64,000 nt of DNA from Mytilus galloprovincialis (GCF_965363235.1 NC_134846.1:55789121-55853120); one strand, 5' to 3'. Shown: positions 35,076 through 47,800, counted from the first letter of the stretch. Notes: generated from the letters alone by a model not told the origin. Numbers and translations: made by a program.

Positions 35076-35429
35076 TTATAGAGACAGATTGCTGTACAGG
35101 GAAGGATTGACGTTAGGCAGATAATAAACTGATCTTATTTACTTTTATTAAACAAAATTTACAGTAATTACACTGTTTTATACCTTTATACCTTAATCTT
35201 CTGATCCTTTAATAAGTCATGATTCTAGTGACTAGAATTATCCTAATGAAATTTGTTATTGCAAAACTGGTAAATCTGACAGGTTATTCCGCTGATCCCC
35301 TAGTCTGATTAAAAAAATATTTAAAATTGTTTATAAACATGTGTTGTATAACACAGTTTCTTTAATAGTTTTAGCTGGAAGCAAGTCATGCAAGTCATCT
35401 CGCCCAACTGCCAAATCGTTCTAGACCAA

Positions 35430-36060
35430 ATCACCCTCTTTTCCACCAACTTGCTCCACTTTTTATACAACAGCAAAAATTTAAAAAATTGTTCGTCATA
35501 TATATATTGCTATCACGTTGTTGTTGTCATATGTCAGCATTGTCCGAAGACGGATGGTTTTGCGATAATAACTTTATTTGATTTGTTAATAGAAATCAAT
35601 AAAATTTTGACACAAGGATTATATAAACCACTAAAGGAAGGTTGTGATTAATTTTGGGGTAAATGGTCCCAACTGATTAGGAATTAGGGGCCAAAAAAGG
35701 GTCCAAAATAAGCATTTTTTGATGTTTCCAGACAATAACTTGTGTTAAAGTGTACGAATCTCTCTGAATTTATACCACAAGTTTCCATACTACAAAGGGA
35801 TGGTCAGTATTGACTTTGGGGGTTTATGGCTAAAGTCATTTCAAAATAAAGGGCAAAAAAGGGGAAAAACAAGGTTGTTTTTTTCTGGTTAAAGGACAAT
35901 TGAGACAATTTAAAGCAGTGTGAGGGAAGTAATTCAAATCAATATGATAAACAATGTTTGATTACCTCCCTTACACTGCTTGTAAATTATGTATTAAGAA
36001 ATGGTGATTGTCTTGAGGTGATTAGCTGTCAACTAATTTTATCAATTTTTTTTTCAATCC
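35430..36060 (+). repeat. bivalve-type composite repeat with conserved hairpin
   Basis: Starts 'tttttatacaacagcaaaaa' (a decayed 'tatacgaccgcaaaa'), then 'tattgctatcacgttg', 'cacaagg', 'ggaattaggggcc', and at 35915-35979 an inverted repeat 'gcagtgtgaggga' / 'tcccttacactgc'. It is the forward counterpart of 26960-27840. Confidence 0.7.
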
Positions 36061-37144
36061 AATTTTTCATTTCATTTTGCGGTCGTATATTGGTATGACA
36101 TTGGCGTCGTCATCGTCCGAAGACAAATTGGTTTTCCCACTTTAACTTTAGTCTCAACAGTTTAGGAATTAGGGGCAAAATAAGCATTTTTCTTGGTTTT
36201 CGCACAATAACATTAGTATAAGTTAATAGAAATCTATGAAATTTAAACACAAGGTTTATGACCACAAAAGGAAGGTTGGGATTGATTTTGGGAGTTTTGG
36301 TCCCAACAGTTTAGGAATTACGGGCAAAAAAAGGGCCCAAATAAGCATTTTTCTTGGTTTTCATACAATAACTTTAATATAAGTAAATAGAAATCTATGA
36401 AATTTAAACACAAGGTTTATCAACACAAAAGGAAGGTTGGGATTGATTTTGGGAGTTTTGGTCTCAACAGTTTAGAAATTAGGGGCCAAAAGGGTCCAAA
36501 ATTAACTTTGTTTGATTTCATCAAAAATTGAATAATTGGGGTTCTTTGATATGCTGAATCAAACCGTTTATGTAGATTCTTAATTTTTGGTCCCGTTTTC
36601 AAATTGGTCAACATTAAGGTCCAAAGGGTCCAAAATTAAACTTAGTTTGATTTTAACAAAAATTGAATTCTTGGGGTTCTTTGATATGCTGAATCTAATC
36701 ATGTACTTAGATTTTTTATTATAGGCCAAGTTTTCAAGTTGGTCCAAATCTGGTTCCAAAATTTAACTTTTTGTTTGAATTTCAACAAAAATTGAATTCT
36801 TGGGGTTCTTTGATATGCTGAATCTAAATATGTACTTAGATTTTTGATTATGGGCCCAGTTTTCGAGTTGGTCCAAATCGGGGTCCAAAATTAACCTTTG
36901 TTTGATTTCAACAAAAATTTAATTCTTGGGGTTCTTTGATATGCTGAATCTAAACATGTACTTAGATTTTTGATTATGGGCCCAGTTTTCAAGTTGGTCC
37001 AAATTGGGGTCCAAAATTAACTTTGTTTGATTTCAAAAAATTGAATATATAGGGTTCTTTATATTCTGAATCTAACCATGTATTTAGATTTTTATACGAC
37101 CGCAAAATTTGAAAAATTTTTCGTCGTATATTGCTATCACGTTG

Positions 37145-37177
<33 letters not shown>

Positions 37178-38360
37178 TCGTCGTCGTCGTCCGGCGTCCG
37201 AATACTTTTAGTTTTCGCACTCTAACTTTAGTAAAAGTGAATGGAAATCTATGAAATTTTAACACAAGGTTTATGACCACAAAAGGAAGGTTGGTATTGA
37301 TTTTGGGAGTTTTGGTCCCAACATTTTAGGAATTAGGGGCCAAAAAGGGCCCAAATAAGCATTTTCTTGGTTTTCGCACTATAACTTTAGTTTAAGTTAA
37401 TAGAAATCTATGAAATTTTGACACAAGGTTTATGACCAAAAAAGAACGGTTGGGATTGATTTTGGTAGTTTAGGTTTCAACAGTTTAGGAATTAGGGGCC
37501 AAAAAAGGGCCCAAATAAGCATTATTCTTGGTTTTCGCACAATAACTTTAGTTTAAGTAAATAGAAATCAATGAAATTTAAACACAATGTTAATGACTAC
37601 AAAAGGAAGGTTGGTATTGATTTTGGGAGTTTAGGTCCCAACAGTTTAGGAATTAGGGGCCAAAAAGGGACCCAAATAAGCATTTTTCTTGGTTTTCGCA
37701 CCATAACGTTAGTATAAGTAAATAGAAATCTATGAAATTTAAACACAAGGTTTATGACCATAAAAGGAAGGTTGGTATTGATTTTGGGAGTTTTGGTCCC
37801 AACAGAATAAGGGGCCCAAAGGGTCCAAAATTAAACTTTGTTTGATTTCATCAAAATTGAATAATTGGGGTTCTTTGATATGCCGAATCTAACTGTCATG
37901 ACTGTGTATGTAGATTTTTAACTTTTGGTCCCGTTTTCAAATTGGTCTACATTAAGGTCCAAAGGGTCCAAAATTAAACTTAGTTTGATTTTGACAAAAA
38001 ATGAATCAGTTAGGTTCTTTGATATGCTGAATCTAAAAATGTACTTAGATTCTTGATTATTGGCCCAGTTTTCAAGTTGGTCCAAATCGGGGTTCAAAAT
38101 TAAACTTTGTTTGATTTCATCAAAAATTGAATAAATGGGGTTCTTTGATATACCAAATCTAACTGTGTATGTAGATTCTTCATTTTTGGTCCTGTTTTCA
38201 AATTGGTCTACACTAAAGTCCAAAGGGTCCAAAATTAAACTTAGTCTGATTTCAACAAAAATTGAAATCTTGGGGTTCTTTGATATGCTGAATCCAAAAA
38301 TGTACTTAGATTTTTTATTATGGGCCCAGTTTTCAAGTTGGTCCAAATCAGGATCTAATA
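36060..38360 (+). repeat. tandem-like modules 'aggaattaggggcc' and 'gggtccaaaattaaac'
   Basis: Two module kinds. The first, about 150-170 bp, has 'ttttcgcacaataactttag', 'aaatctatgaaatttaaaca', 'aaaggaaggttggtattgat' (36130-36480, 37200-37810). The second, about 115-125 bp, has 'tccaaaattaaactttgttt', 'ggggttctttgatatgctga' and 'cccagttttcaagttggtcc' (36490-37090, 37810-38360). A new head, 'tatacgaccgcaaaatttga', appears at 37093. The minus-strand open frames with repeated QLENW peptides come from the repeat and are not genes. Confidence 0.75.
37141..37194 (+). repeat. (GTC)n trinucleotide tract
   Basis: About 16 units of gtc/atc, ending 'gtccggcgtccg', at the head of the composite repeat after 'gctatcacgttggc'. 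This tract is part of the element's head; a short form ('ggcgtcgtcatcgtccg') is at 36103. Confidence 0.85.
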
Positions 38361-38369
38361 TTATTATAT

Positions 38370-38582
38370 TAAGTATTGTGCAATAGCAAGTCTTTTCAAT
38401 TGCACAGTATTGCGCAATGGCAAGAAATATCTAATTGCACAATATTGTGAAATAGCAAATTTTTTTTTAATTAGAGTTATCTTTCTTTGTCCAGAATAGT
38501 AAGCAAGAAATATCTAATTGCAAAATATTGTGCAATAGCAAGATTTTTTTTTAATTGGAGTTATCTTTCTTTGTCCAGAATC
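38370..38582. repeat. direct repeat around 'attgcacaatattgtg'
   Basis: 'caagaaatatctaattgcac' and 'agagttatctttctttgtcc' recur about 95 bp apart (for example 38421 and 38508; 38463 and 38556). The words 'tgcacaatattgtgaaatagca' are near-palindromic. Non-coding. Confidence 0.65.
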
Positions 38583-38870
38583 AACTTAAATCTTTGTTAT
38601 ATACAATATACAATGTATATTCACTTTTTACTACCAACTGATAAATTATAATAAATAACATTCAGTGATAACAAGCAGTTTTTTTTACCTCTTAATATTT
38701 TATGATGTATTTAAATGAGTAGTTATTGTTGCAAACTCCATTAGAAATTTTAATTGAGATTAGTTTTGGAATAAGGGAAAGGGGGATGTGATTAAAAAAA
38801 TTGGGTTCAATTTTTCTCATTTGAAATTTCATAAATAAAAAAGAAAATTTCTTCAAACATTTTTATGCCC

Positions 38871-39160
38871 CACCTACGATAGTAGAGGGGCATTATGTTT
38901 TCTGGTCTGTGCGTCCGTCCGTCTGTCCGTTCGTTCGTCCGTCCGTCTGTCCCGCTTCAGGTTAAAGTTTTTGGTCAAGGTAGTTTTTGATGAAGTTTAA
39001 GTCCAATCGACTTCAAACTTAGTACACATGTCCCCTATGATATGATCTTTCTAATTTTAATGCCAAATTAGAGTTTTTACCCCAATTTCACGGTCCACTG
39101 AACATGGAAAATGATAGTGCGAGTGGGGCATTCGTGTACTGAGGACACATTCTTGTTTTG
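38871..39160 (+). mobile_element. 'ATGCCCCACCTACGATAG' short element
   Basis: From 'tttttatgccccacctacga' and 'tagtagaggggcattatg' through a GTCC/GTCT-rich stretch, to 'gtggggcattcgtgtactga' and 'ggacacattcttgtttt'. About 290 bp, no coding capacity. From memory this short element is very common in molluscs. It is inserted within the repeat mosaic at 38730-39390. Confidence 0.7.
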
Positions 39161-39161
39161 A

Positions 39162-40165
39162 GAGGATTAATATTCAACAGCATAGTGAATTGCTCTAAGA
39201 GAAAACAAAAAATTTAAGTTCATTAGAACACATTCATTCTGTGTCAGAAACCTATGCTGTGTCAACTATTTAATCACAATCCAAATTTAGAGCTGAATCC
39301 AGCTTGAATGTTGTGTCCATACTTGCCCCAACCGTTCAGGGTTCAACCTCTGCGGTCGTATAAAGCTACGCCCTGCGGAGCATCTGGTTGATATTTGGGC
39401 CCAGTTATCAAATTGGTCCACATTGAGGTCTAAAGGGTCCAAAATTGAACTTTATTTGATTTCATCAAAAATTGAATTCTTGGGGTTCTTTGATATGCTG
39501 AATCTAACCATGTATTTAGATTTTGGATATTGGACCATAATAGGTAAATAAATGTCCAATTTAAAATTTTTAAGTTTTTAAATTTAAGTTCTTAGACCAC
39601 ATTCATTCTGTGTCAGAAACCTATGTTGTGTCAACTATTTAATCACAATCTAAATTCAGAGCTGTGTTATGCTTGAATGTTGTGTCTATACTTGCCCCAA
39701 CTTTCAGGATTGACCTCTGCGGTCGTATAAAGCTGCACCCTGCAGAGCATCTGGTTAACATTTGATTGCAAACTCCATTAGAAATTCGAATTGAAAAACT
39801 GACCATATCTTGAGTGAAAGATTTTTTTTTTGGAATAAGGGAAAGGGGAGAGGTGAAAATATTATAGGGGGGGGGGGGGACAATTATTGTCATTTCAGAT
39901 TTCAGAAATTAAAAAAAAAAAAAAAAAATTTGGAAGGGGGGGGGGGGGGTATTATTCAATAGCATAGTGTATTACAACTACATTTATTCTGTGTCAAGTG
40001 TGAATATCATGTGTCCATTTTACCCCAACTGTTCAGGGTTGGACCTCTGCAGTTGTAAATTTAATTACAATCCAAATTCAGACCTGTTTCAAGCACGAAT
40101 AATTGTGTTCATTTTTCCCCAACTGTTCAGGGTCGGACTTCTGCAGCTTACCCAGCTGCGATTGT
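39162..40165. repeat. duplicated 'cattctgtgtcagaaacc' to 'gcggtcgtataaag' modules
   Basis: Modules at about 39235-39392, 39600-39760, 39975-40050 and 40055-40160 share 'cattctgtgtcagaaaccta', 'gtgtcaactatttaatcaca', 'tgccccaac', and 'acctctgcggtcgtataaag'. A side block ('tgcaaactccattagaaatt', then 'ggaataagggaaagg') occurs at 38731 and 39767. Homopolymer G and A tracts lie at 39868-39950. Confidence 0.7.
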
Positions 40166-41178
40166 GAAGTAATTTAATCATAAAACTGGCAAGTTCGTAA
40201 ATCAGACTGTGGCAAGTTTGTAGTTAATGGGGCTATTTGGCATAGGGGCGAGTTGTCATGAATCCTGGTTAGCTCACCTGGTCTAAAGGTCATGTGACTT
40301 TTGGCATACTTTATTGTGGTCCGTCCTACATCTGACTGTTGTGTATATTTTCAAATATCCTCTGAAAATATTAAATAATGTTATGTAAGTCCTTTCAATG
40401 GTGACAGAGCATACTGCTTCATAAGTTTGTTAAATTTCTAAATCTTTCTAGTAAGGACTTGTCCATCTTTGTTTTCTATTATTTTACAACTGATGCGTAA
40501 CTTCTTCTCTTTTCGTTCCTGCTGGTTTAATTTTCTTTTCAAACTTATTTCATGATGAATTTTGTTTTTCATTAATTAGGACATATTTTATTGATTTTTT
40601 CCCCCTTCAAATCATTCAATCTAATATCAATCCATGTCGGCTCTTATTTTAATATATAGGACATGATTTCAATACTACATTTTTATATAAGCAAATACAA
40701 TTCAAGATAAATCAAAATCTTACAGGTGAGAAATAATGGCATCTTGAAGTCTCAAATCTTTATATAATTGACCATGGGTATATAATTTTTACAAGAAACA
40801 GTTACATGTACAAAGACCGATCTGATGTATTTTTGGCTGCCATTTTGTTATTAGATAAAGTTAGTATAACTTTTTATAATCAATGACAAGAAAAGACTAT
40901 TGCTTAGGTTTTTTTTTTAATTAATGTTATTTTGTAAAGGATACATGCCTAGTAATAAAGGGATAATCAATCAGAGAACAAAGGAAAGGTTTTAAAATAC
41001 TTTCTTCTAGTATACAATTATGGTTTAGTACTTTGAAAGGAAATAATTCTTAGAAAATCTCATTAAATTTTCAGATATTCAAATACTATTTATAAAAAGA
41101 TTTATTTGCATAATGTTTTCAAACTCATACATATGTATCTCTTGGCCATGTTGACTATATTTCATTATTTTATTTTAG
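40166..41178. other. OXLD1 upstream intron/flank, nothing recognisable
   Basis: AT-rich. It ends in a polypyrimidine tract and AG at 41177-41178, a plausible acceptor for the OXLD1 coding exon. Confidence 0.45.
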
Positions 41179-41261
41179 ATACCTGTATTGGGATAAAGAA
41201 AACATTACATGTGCACCTGTTTTGGTATGACACCCACAATGAGAAGAAGGTTGATTGAAAA
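41179..41261 (+). other. OXLD1: OXLD1 5'UTR part of the coding exon
   Basis: Follows 'ttattttattttag' and runs to the ATG at 41262. It contains one short upstream reading frame start (ATG at 41227). The acceptor call is inference. Confidence 0.5.
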
Positions 41262-41732
41262 ATGAGTATGTACAGTTTGTCAAAAAACATCCATTTAGTC
41301 TTAACACAGATTTTAAGAAAAAGACTTTTATGTTGTGATATAAACCATATAGTCTATAATATAAGGAATGGATGTAAGTTATGTAAAACAGTGAGACATT
41401 GCAGTTCTCAACCCAATACTCAACCTAAAAGTTCTAACCAGAAAATAAGTGATGATGATAAAGATATAGAACCAAGTTTAAAAACTGTATTAGGAGATAA
41501 TGTAAACAGTGATAAAACCTGCAGCACTGATGTTATACCAGGGAAGGGGAGACCACCAGAACCTCCGGTGGATTGCTGTATGAGTGGATGTGCCAATTGT
41601 GTGTGGATACAGTATGCAGAAGAATTGAAACAATACTATTCTGATGGATCGAAAAGAGCGTTAAAAGAAATCGACACAATAGAAAATGAATCATTAAAAG
41701 CCTTCATAAAGCTGGAATTAGGTTTGCTTTAA
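41262..41732 (+). CDS. OXLD1: OXLD1 homologue (oxidoreductase-like domain protein), 156 aa
   Basis: A small protein of the oxidoreductase-like domain family, thought to be mitochondrial; its activity is unknown. Residues 1-25 (MSMYSLSKNIHLVLTQILRK and on) are Arg/Lys-containing, without acids, and look like a mitochondrial presequence. Residues 40-95 are a low-conservation linker. Residues 96-156 are the family domain: GRPPEPPVDCCMSGCANCVW places Cys at 105, 106, 110 and 113 (CCxxxCxxC), followed by YAEELKQYY and the conserved end ESLKAFIKLELGL. The human protein (147 aa from memory) has PPEPPTDCCMSGCPNCVW. One coding exon; an acceptor at 41177-41178 suggests an upstream untranslated exon. 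Divergently placed relative to CCDC137, 8 kb away, as in human. Confidence 0.93.
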   Translation: MSMYSLSKNIHLVLTQILRKRLLCCDINHIVYNIRNGCKLCKTVRHCSSQPNTQPKSSNQKISDDDKDIEPSLKTVLGDNVNSDKTCSTDVIPGKGRPPEPPVDCCMSGCANCVWIQYAEELKQYYSDGSKRALKEIDTIENESLKAFIKLELGLL

Positions 41733-43270
41733 TAACTACCTCAGAATTACAAATAGTTTTTTTCCAATTTATTTTGCTGGAGCTATCTCGTTATTCTTTA
41801 CTCATTAAGTTGTACAGTTAGTTGTTCTATATTATATAATTAACTTTGTCTCAATGTTTTTTTACACATTCTACAAGACTGCACAATGTACAACTATTAC
41901 AATTTTAACTTATTTTTAGCTTGAGTTATCTCCCATTGCATATTGAATTTTCATTATATTAAAGTACATGTACTATGTCAAATTTATTTTTTGAATGCAC
42001 TTTTAAGAAGAATTTAATTACAAATTTATTTTTAAAAAAAACTTTTAAAGTAAACTTGACATTTTTACTGTTTAATTGGTCTATTAAAAATTTAAATATT
42101 ATTTTGAAGATTTTTTTTATAAAATTACCATTTAAAAAAGGCTTATTCAGTTTCACTTTTGCACTAACTGCTTGAGATATATATGAAGTAAAAAAAAAAA
42201 TCATACCTCTTAATTTTTTGATGTGAGATTAGACATTTTTGCTTTGCTGCTTGATTTTTTGCGTGAGTAAAATCTTGATATAAAAAAAGGTGTTGTACAT
42301 CCTTAGTTTTTTTAAACTTTTAAATTGATTTTTAATTTACATGACTTAGGTGATGATCCCCTGACCTGATTGGCCAGCATAAGTAAATCATGGTCAGTTT
42401 TCATGAACTTGTTCTTTGTCATATGGTTTGTTTGAACAACAAAAAATTGTGCTAAATACATGTATAGTGCAAGATGCACAAAACATGAATTCCAGTTTTG
42501 AAAGGTGCTTACTAAGTACAACCACATGTATTTACTAAAAAAATAATTGTCAAGTACATTTACACGTCACCTTTTGTATAAAAACCTTCAGTATTACATG
42601 TATACAAATACCTCTTTAGTACAGTGACATTAATTTGCATTCTTGCAATGAATTTAAGAGTTATGTTTATTTTAAATGCACAGTTGACAAATTTTATGCA
42701 ATATTTCATTTTTAAAGTGACTAGCATATTGTTTTTGTCCTTAATTTTAGTATGAAATCTTATTCTTAAACTTGACTTTTGCTTGATTATGTTAGCAAAA
42801 AGTCAAAAAGTAAAATTTTAATGTAAATATACATTTACATGTACCTTTTAGTTGTAAATTATTTTATTTTAAAATAATTTTTTTTTTAAACATTCCTTAA
42901 ATGAGAGTTAAATTTTCTGTATTATAAATGACATTACATAATGTGCATATCAGACAGAAAGTTTGTTAATTTGACGAAAATATCAATTTTATTTTTTTCT
43001 CACTTGGTCATATGGCGTCACTCTTCGTTAACTTTTCTAAAATCTGCTGATGATAAATGTTTATTTTTTGAAATTTTGACATTTTGGGAGATATTGTCGA
43101 GAAACAAAAATGTGACCTTCATGGAAAATGTACAAATTAATCACATTACTGAAACTATCAATTTAATACATTTATTGTAGTTCTGGCCCATTTATGAAGA
43201 TTTTTCTTAACTGTTTTTTTTTTCCAATATTTTTAAATTTATAAACAAGGAAATTAAGATCATTTGATAT
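41733..43270 (+). other. OXLD1 3' flank, AT-rich
   Basis: No further exon was recognised. The nearest canonical AATAAA on the plus strand that I noted is at 43691-43696, and an ATTAAA lies near 41957, so the 3' end of the transcript is not fixed. Confidence 0.4.
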
Positions 43271-43289
43271 GGTAATAACTGCATAATGG

Positions 43290-43505
43290 AGGGTCATTGG
43301 ATAGAGGATTCAGGTTTAGCAATTTTCGTGGATGGAGGAAAACTTGCATGTTTATGGATATCTGATTTCATGGTTTGGCCAAATTCTGCAGACAAGCCTA
43401 TAGAAAACTTATTATTCGTTGTACATATAATTTTGTGGTTCACCTGTACCCACGAAATCCACGAAAATTGGTATCCAACGTATAATAATGAATCCAAAGT
43501 ATTCT
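43290..43505. mobile_element. diverged copy of the TACTGTGGA MITE family
   Basis: 'tttcgtggatggaggaaaac', 'gcagacaagcctatagaaaa', 'gtggttcacctgtacccacg' and 'ccacgaaaattggtatccaa', ending 'aatgaatccaaagtatt'. In reverse orientation relative to 17176-17370. Confidence 0.6.
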
Positions 43506-43984
43506 TGTCAGGTGAGAGTTTCAGGCTTTTAGTACTTAGGAGCCACTATAATTACCGGTATTAAGTAACACTGTGATACTGTTGTTTTATATTACTTATT
43601 TATTTGTCTACCTAGTCAGTTATTGTTATACTCAAGGTTTTAAATGCAGTGATTGCTTTTAAATATAATTTGTGAAGATGTTATTTTATCAATAAAATAT
43701 TTTTTTAATTTCTCAAAGATCTGTTTGCATTTTAAGTTCTTACAAATTATATTAACTTGTAGAGTTTGTAAAAGTATTTAGTACAACAGTTCTTAGAAGA
43801 AAGAATTGGTTTGTCAACTCCTTTAAACAGACACAAAAGACTATCTACAGTTTTACCTATTCTTTGAACTGGTTGAAATGACACTGAAGAATATAGTAAT
43901 TTTTTGGTATATTGAAACCAAACCAATGATGCAGTTTTATTTTGAAATAATAAAGAATACATGTATATGAGGATATATAGATAA

Positions 43985-44112
43985 CAAGACATGGTATGAT
44001 TGTCAATGGGACAACAGTCCTGTGAACAAAGACCAAAGGACAAGGATGTGTCAATAAGAACTGCAACCTTCAGCAATGAGCAAAACTAATACTTATAGCC
44101 AATGACAACCAC
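43985..44112. repeat. dispersed repeat ('ggtatgattg..aatgagcaaa..ggctcctgg')
   Basis: 'gacatggtatgattgtcaat', 'gggacaacagtcc', 'aacaaagaccaaaggac', 'caatgagcaaa' and 'gacaaccactggtttacagg'. It is the inverse of the block at 44640-44775 over its shared part and related to 14764-14845, 48755-48900 and 54185-54230. From memory a common mussel repeat. Confidence 0.6.
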
Positions 44113-44639
44113 TGGTTTACAGGCTCCTGGCTCAGAACAGAAAAAAAATGTTAAGGTTGGGTAAACATATTTGTGCATTGCAAGCGCAACACAGCTAACT
44201 CCAACTCTATAATCTTAAATCAACAGTTGACAATAGGGGCAGATCCAGCCATTTGTGCTCATCCAAAGGGATTGATTATCAAAAATAGGTGGTTCAAATC
44301 CCTGTAACCCCCTTGTTCTGCCAATGGACATTGTCAAATCTTGTTAATAAATTTGGTTAAAAAAGACTGGAAATAGATATAAAAAATATATATAATGTCT
44401 TTAAAACTTGTAACCCTTGAGTCCCTGGAGCTGCTAGACATGATTTCCTCACTGGCAATGAGTTGGTTTTGATTTGGTAGCAGAAATTACCATTCTATTT
44501 GAGATAGCAGTGGTAATGCTGATTTTTGGTGGAAATTTTGTTGTCATTTTGTCATGGTAGTGCTAATTAAAAATCTTCATTAGATAAAATATTATGGTTT
44601 GGGACAGAGTCCACTTTGTAACAGAGTCATTTAGGGGCC

Positions 44640-44775
44640 TTTATAGATGACTATGCGGTATGGGCTTTGCTCATTAATGAAGGCCATACGGTGACCTATA
44701 GTTGTTAATTTCTGTGTCATTTTGGTCTCTTGTGGAGAGTTGTCTCATTGGCAATCATTCCACATCTTCTTTTTT
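44640..44775. repeat. same dispersed repeat, opposite strand
   Basis: 'gactatgcggtatgggcttt', 'gctcattaatgaaggccata', 'cggtgacctatagttgttaa', 'ggtctcttgtggagagttgt', 'ctcattggcaatcattccac', 'atcttctttttt'. The right end matches 73-97. Confidence 0.7.
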
Positions 44776-44879
44776 ATATTGTATGATATAGTGTCCTATG
44801 TGATTTTGGCTTACAAAGATGTTCTCTAGCTCAGTGTTTCGTTTGATCTCTGTAATAAAGTCTTCTCTGTAAATGGTTG

Positions 44880-47800
44880 GGTAGAGTTGTTGAATGGTGG
44901 GTAGAGCTGTTGAGTGTTGAATGGTTGGATAGAGTTGTTGAGTGTTGAATGGTTTAGTTTAAACATATTTATTTATAGTGGATTGGGAAACAAGTTTTGC
45001 AACTTATATCAATCCCTTTCCACTTTGTGGGTGCGAGTGCTGCCTTGTAGCGGCATTAGCCTACTCTTTTTCAAAATCTACAAGGGTGTCTTTAACGTGC
45101 AAGAGATATGGCTCTCTCTTAACACGGGTCAGCTATTTATCGTCCCCTTCTGACGGACTATCATCGTTTCCTCAAGACCATACTCGCAGATGTGTTGAAT
45201 GGTTGGATAGAGTTGTTAAGTGTTGAATGGTTGGATAGAGTTGTTGAGTGTTGAATAGTTGGGTAGAGTTGTTGAGTGTTGAATGGTTGGGTAGAGTCTT
45301 AGAGTGATAAATGGTTGGATCAATTGTTGAGAGTTTAATGGTTGGATAGAGTTGTTAAGTGTTGAATTGTTGGGTAGAGTCTTAGAGTGTTGAATAGTTG
45401 GAAAGTGTTGTTGAGTGTTGGATGGTTGGGTAGAATTGTTGAGTTTTGAATAGTTTGGTAGAGTTGTTGAATGGTCGGTTAGAGTTGTTTAGTGTTGGAT
45501 GGTTGGGTAGAAATGTTTAGTGTTGAATGGCTGGGTAGAATCTTAGAGTGTTAAATAGTTGGGTAGTGTTGTTGAGTTTTGAATGGTTAGACAGAGTTGT
45601 TGAGTGTTGGATGGTTGGGTAGAGTCTTAGAGTGTTAAATGGTTGGATCGAGTTGTTGAGTATTGGATAGAGTAGTTGAAGTGTTGAATGGTCGGATAGA
45701 GTTGTTGAGTTCTGAATGCATGGTTGGATAGAGTTGTCGATTGTTGGATGGTTGGATAGAGTTGTTGAGGGTTGCATGGTTGGATAGAGTTGCTTTAGTG
45801 TTGAATTGTTGGGTAGTCATAGAGTGTTGAATAGTTTGGTAGTGTTGTTGAGTGTTGAACAGATGGGTAGTGTTGTTGAGATTTAAATGGTTGGATATAA
45901 GTGTTGAGTGTTGTATGATTGGGTAGAGTTGTCGAGTGTTGAATGATTGGATAGAGGTGTTTAAGTGTTGGATGATCATGTAGAAATGTTGAGTTTTGGA
46001 TGGTTGGAGAGAGTTGTTGAGTGTTGGATGGTTGGATAGAGTTGTTGAGTGTTTAATGGTTGGGTAAAGTTGTTTAGTGTTGAATGGTTGGATAGAGTTG
46101 TTGAGTGTTCAAGTAGTGTTGTTCAGTGTTGGTCGGTTGGATAGAGTTGTTGAGTGTTAAATGGTTTGGTAGAGGTGTTGAATGGTTTGATAGACTTGTT
46201 GAGTGTTGAATGGTTGGGTAGAGTTGTTGAATGGTTGGGTAAAGTTGTTGAGTTTTGAATGGTTGGATAGAGTTGTTGAGTGTTTAATGGTTGGGTAAAG
46301 TTGTTGAGTTTTGAATGGTTGGATAGAGTTGTTGAGTGTTTAATGGTTGGGTAAAGTTGTTGAGTTTTGAATGGTTGGATTGTGTTGTTTAGTGTTGAAT
46401 GGTTGAATAGAGTTGTTGAGTGGTTGAATAGAGTTGTTAAGTGTTGAATTGTTGAGTATAGTCTTAAATGTTGAATGGTTGGGAAGAGTTGTTGAGTGTT
46501 GGATGGTTGGGTAGTGTCTTAGAGTGTTGAATGGCTGGATTGAGTTGTTGAGTGTTGGATGGTTGGGTAGAATCTTAGAGTGTGAAATGGTTGTATCGAG
46601 TTGTTGAGTTTTTGGATGGTTGGGTAGAGTGTGAGAGTGTTAAATGGTTGGATCGAGTTGTTGAGTGTTGAATGGTTGGATCGAGTTGTTGAGTGTTGAA
46701 TGGTTGGATCGAGTTGTTGAGTGTTGAATGGTTGGATAGAGTTGTTAAGTGTTGGATGGTTGAGAAGAAATGTTGAGTGTTGAATGGTTGGGTAGAGTTG
46801 TTGAGTGTTGGGTGGTTGGGTAGAGTCTTAGAGCGTTAAACAGCTGGATAGAGTTGTTAGAGGATAGATAGCTGGGAAGAGTTGTTGATTGTTGAATGGG
46901 TTGGATAGAGTTGTTAAGTGTTGAATTATTAAGTAGAGTCTTAGAGTGTTGAATAGTTGGGTAGTGTTGTTGAGTGTTGGATGGTTGGGTAGAGTTGTTG
47001 AGTTTTGAATGGTTAGGTTGAGTTGTTGTTGAATGTTGGATGGTGGGATAGAGTCTTAGTGTTAAATGGTTGGATTGAGTTGTTAAGTGTTGGATGGTTT
47101 GATAGAGTTGTTGAGTGTTGAATTGTTGGGTAGAGTTGTTGAATTTAAAATGGTTGGGTAAAGTTGTTGAGTGTTGGATGGTTGGGTAGAGTCTTGGAGT
47201 GTTAAATGGTTGGATCGAGTTGTTGAGTGTTGGATGGTTGGATAGAATTGTTGAGTTTTGAATGGTTAGGTAGAGTTGCTGAGTGTTGAATGGTTTGGAA
47301 GAGTTGTTGAGTGTTGAATGGTTGGGTAGAATTGTTGAATTTTGAATGGTTGGGTAGAATTGTTGAGTTTTGAATGGTTGGATAGAGTTGTTGAGTGTTG
47401 AATGGTTGGGTAGAGTTGTTTAGTGTAGATTTGCCGAGTAGAGTCTTCGAGTGTTGATGGTTTTGGTAGAATTGTTCAGTTTTGAATGGTTGGGTAGAGT
47501 TGTTGAGTGTTGTATGATTTGATAGAATTGTTGAGTTTTGAATGGTTGGGTAGAGCTGTTTTGTGTTGGATGTTGTAATAGAGTTGTTGAGTGTTGGTTG
47601 GTTGGTAGAGTTGGGTAGAGTCTCAAGAGTGTTGAATAGTTTGGTATTGTTATATCGTTGGGTAGAGTTGTTGAGTTTTGAATGGTTGGATAGAGTTGTT
47701 GAAGGTTGGAGATGGTTGGATAGAGTTGTTAAGTGTTAAATTGTTTGGTAGAGTCTTAGAGTGTTGAATAGTTGGATGGTGCTTTTGAATGATTAGGTAG

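Noticed and set aside
37918-38346. 142-codon minus-strand frame with repeated QLENW / FSISKNP peptides
   Set aside because: It follows the periodicity of the 'gggtccaaaattaaac' non-coding repeat modules; the same modules elsewhere do not keep the frame.
45517-47626. Frames rich in STTLSNH/IQPFN on the minus strand
   Set aside because: Products of the 28-bp satellite; the unit is not a multiple of three and frames are chance.
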